Shown one piece after another: positions 48,215 through 48,258 of a stretch of DNA of 48,258 nucleotides. The first letter of the stretch is position 1; every line of letters starts with the position of its first letter. This stretch comes from a virus. A program made the translations under genes and the position numbers. The stretch covers positions 1 to 48,258 of the IMG/VR virus record IMGVR_UViG_3300046817_000985. One strand, given 5' to 3'. The notes under the pieces are model-generated. The model had not been told where the DNA came from. It made no database searches and was given only the letters and a program-made list of their open reading frames with translations.

Positions 48215-48258
48215 TGACCGCCCCAACCCCTTACAACCGGCTCACCAACTTCCAGAGC
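48132..48258. repeat. 127-bp terminal direct repeat, copy 2
   Basis: Exact repeat of the first 127 bases. It includes the end of the tailspike gene and the first codons of the tail fibre, whose full copy begins at 83. The fragment after 48214 is therefore not a separate gene. Confidence 0.95.

Noticed and set aside
1-48258. tRNA or rRNA genes
   Set aside because: I found no cloverleaf-like sequence or rRNA stretch while reading both strands. A dedicated search could still find a divergent tRNA.

Overview
This window is a complete, high-GC, temperate tailed-phage genome presented as a linearised circle. Bases 1-127 are repeated exactly at 48132-48258, so the unique length is about 48,131 bp; the break falls inside the tailspike/tail-fibre junction and is an assembly cut, not a biological end. 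The virion genes look podovirus-like. They comprise a large portal, scaffold, capsid, a short head-tail connector, a nozzle-like protein, a T7 gp13-like protein, two Met-Cys ejection-type proteins and two very large internal proteins, with no tape measure, sheath or tail-tube genes. The host is probably an alphaproteobacterium: the phage carries a GapR-like (DUF2312) protein, a Mom-like DNA modification protein and a PEP-CTERM secreted protein, all with high-GC codon use. No host is named in the data, so this is inference.

Layout. (1) Tail fibre, terminase, portal, scaffold, capsid, head and ejection genes run on the plus strand (83-20614). A GH25 endolysin, a repeat protein and a holin-like membrane protein follow (20611-22263). 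(2) A short AT-rich lysogeny block lies behind a good sigma70-like promoter: an XRE repressor-like gene, an excisionase-like HTH gene and a tyrosine integrase (22277-23940). (3) A tightly coupled minus-strand replication and modification operon runs 33718 to 24136: RuvC-like nuclease, SNF2 helicase, Cas4/RecB-like nuclease (DUF2800), ssDNA-binding protein, GapR-like protein, several small unknowns, a DNA methyltransferase, a secreted protein, family A DNA polymerase and Mom. (4) Divergent from it, a primase-polymerase/helicase gene ends in a striking array of inverted GCGCTTGAG repeats around an AT-rich block, which I read as the replication origin (35711-35885). (5) A minus-strand operon of small early genes (39023-36501) contains two covarying hairpin elements in its intercistronic gaps. 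(6) A possible small terminase gene and a structured 560-bp noncoding region precede a lytic transglycosylase-like virion gene. (7) A PEP-CTERM moron gene sits on the opposite strand with its own terminator. (8) Structural and tailspike genes (41794-48214) run into the tail fibre at the start of the window.

How the parts fit. Repressor and integrase support lysogeny. The divergent 33719-33879 region probably fires both replication arms. Polymerase, prim-pol/helicase, SSB, RuvC and nuclease form a self-contained replication and recombination set. The methyltransferase and Mom probably protect the DNA from restriction. Late genes build a short-tailed virion with ejected proteins and several modular spikes.
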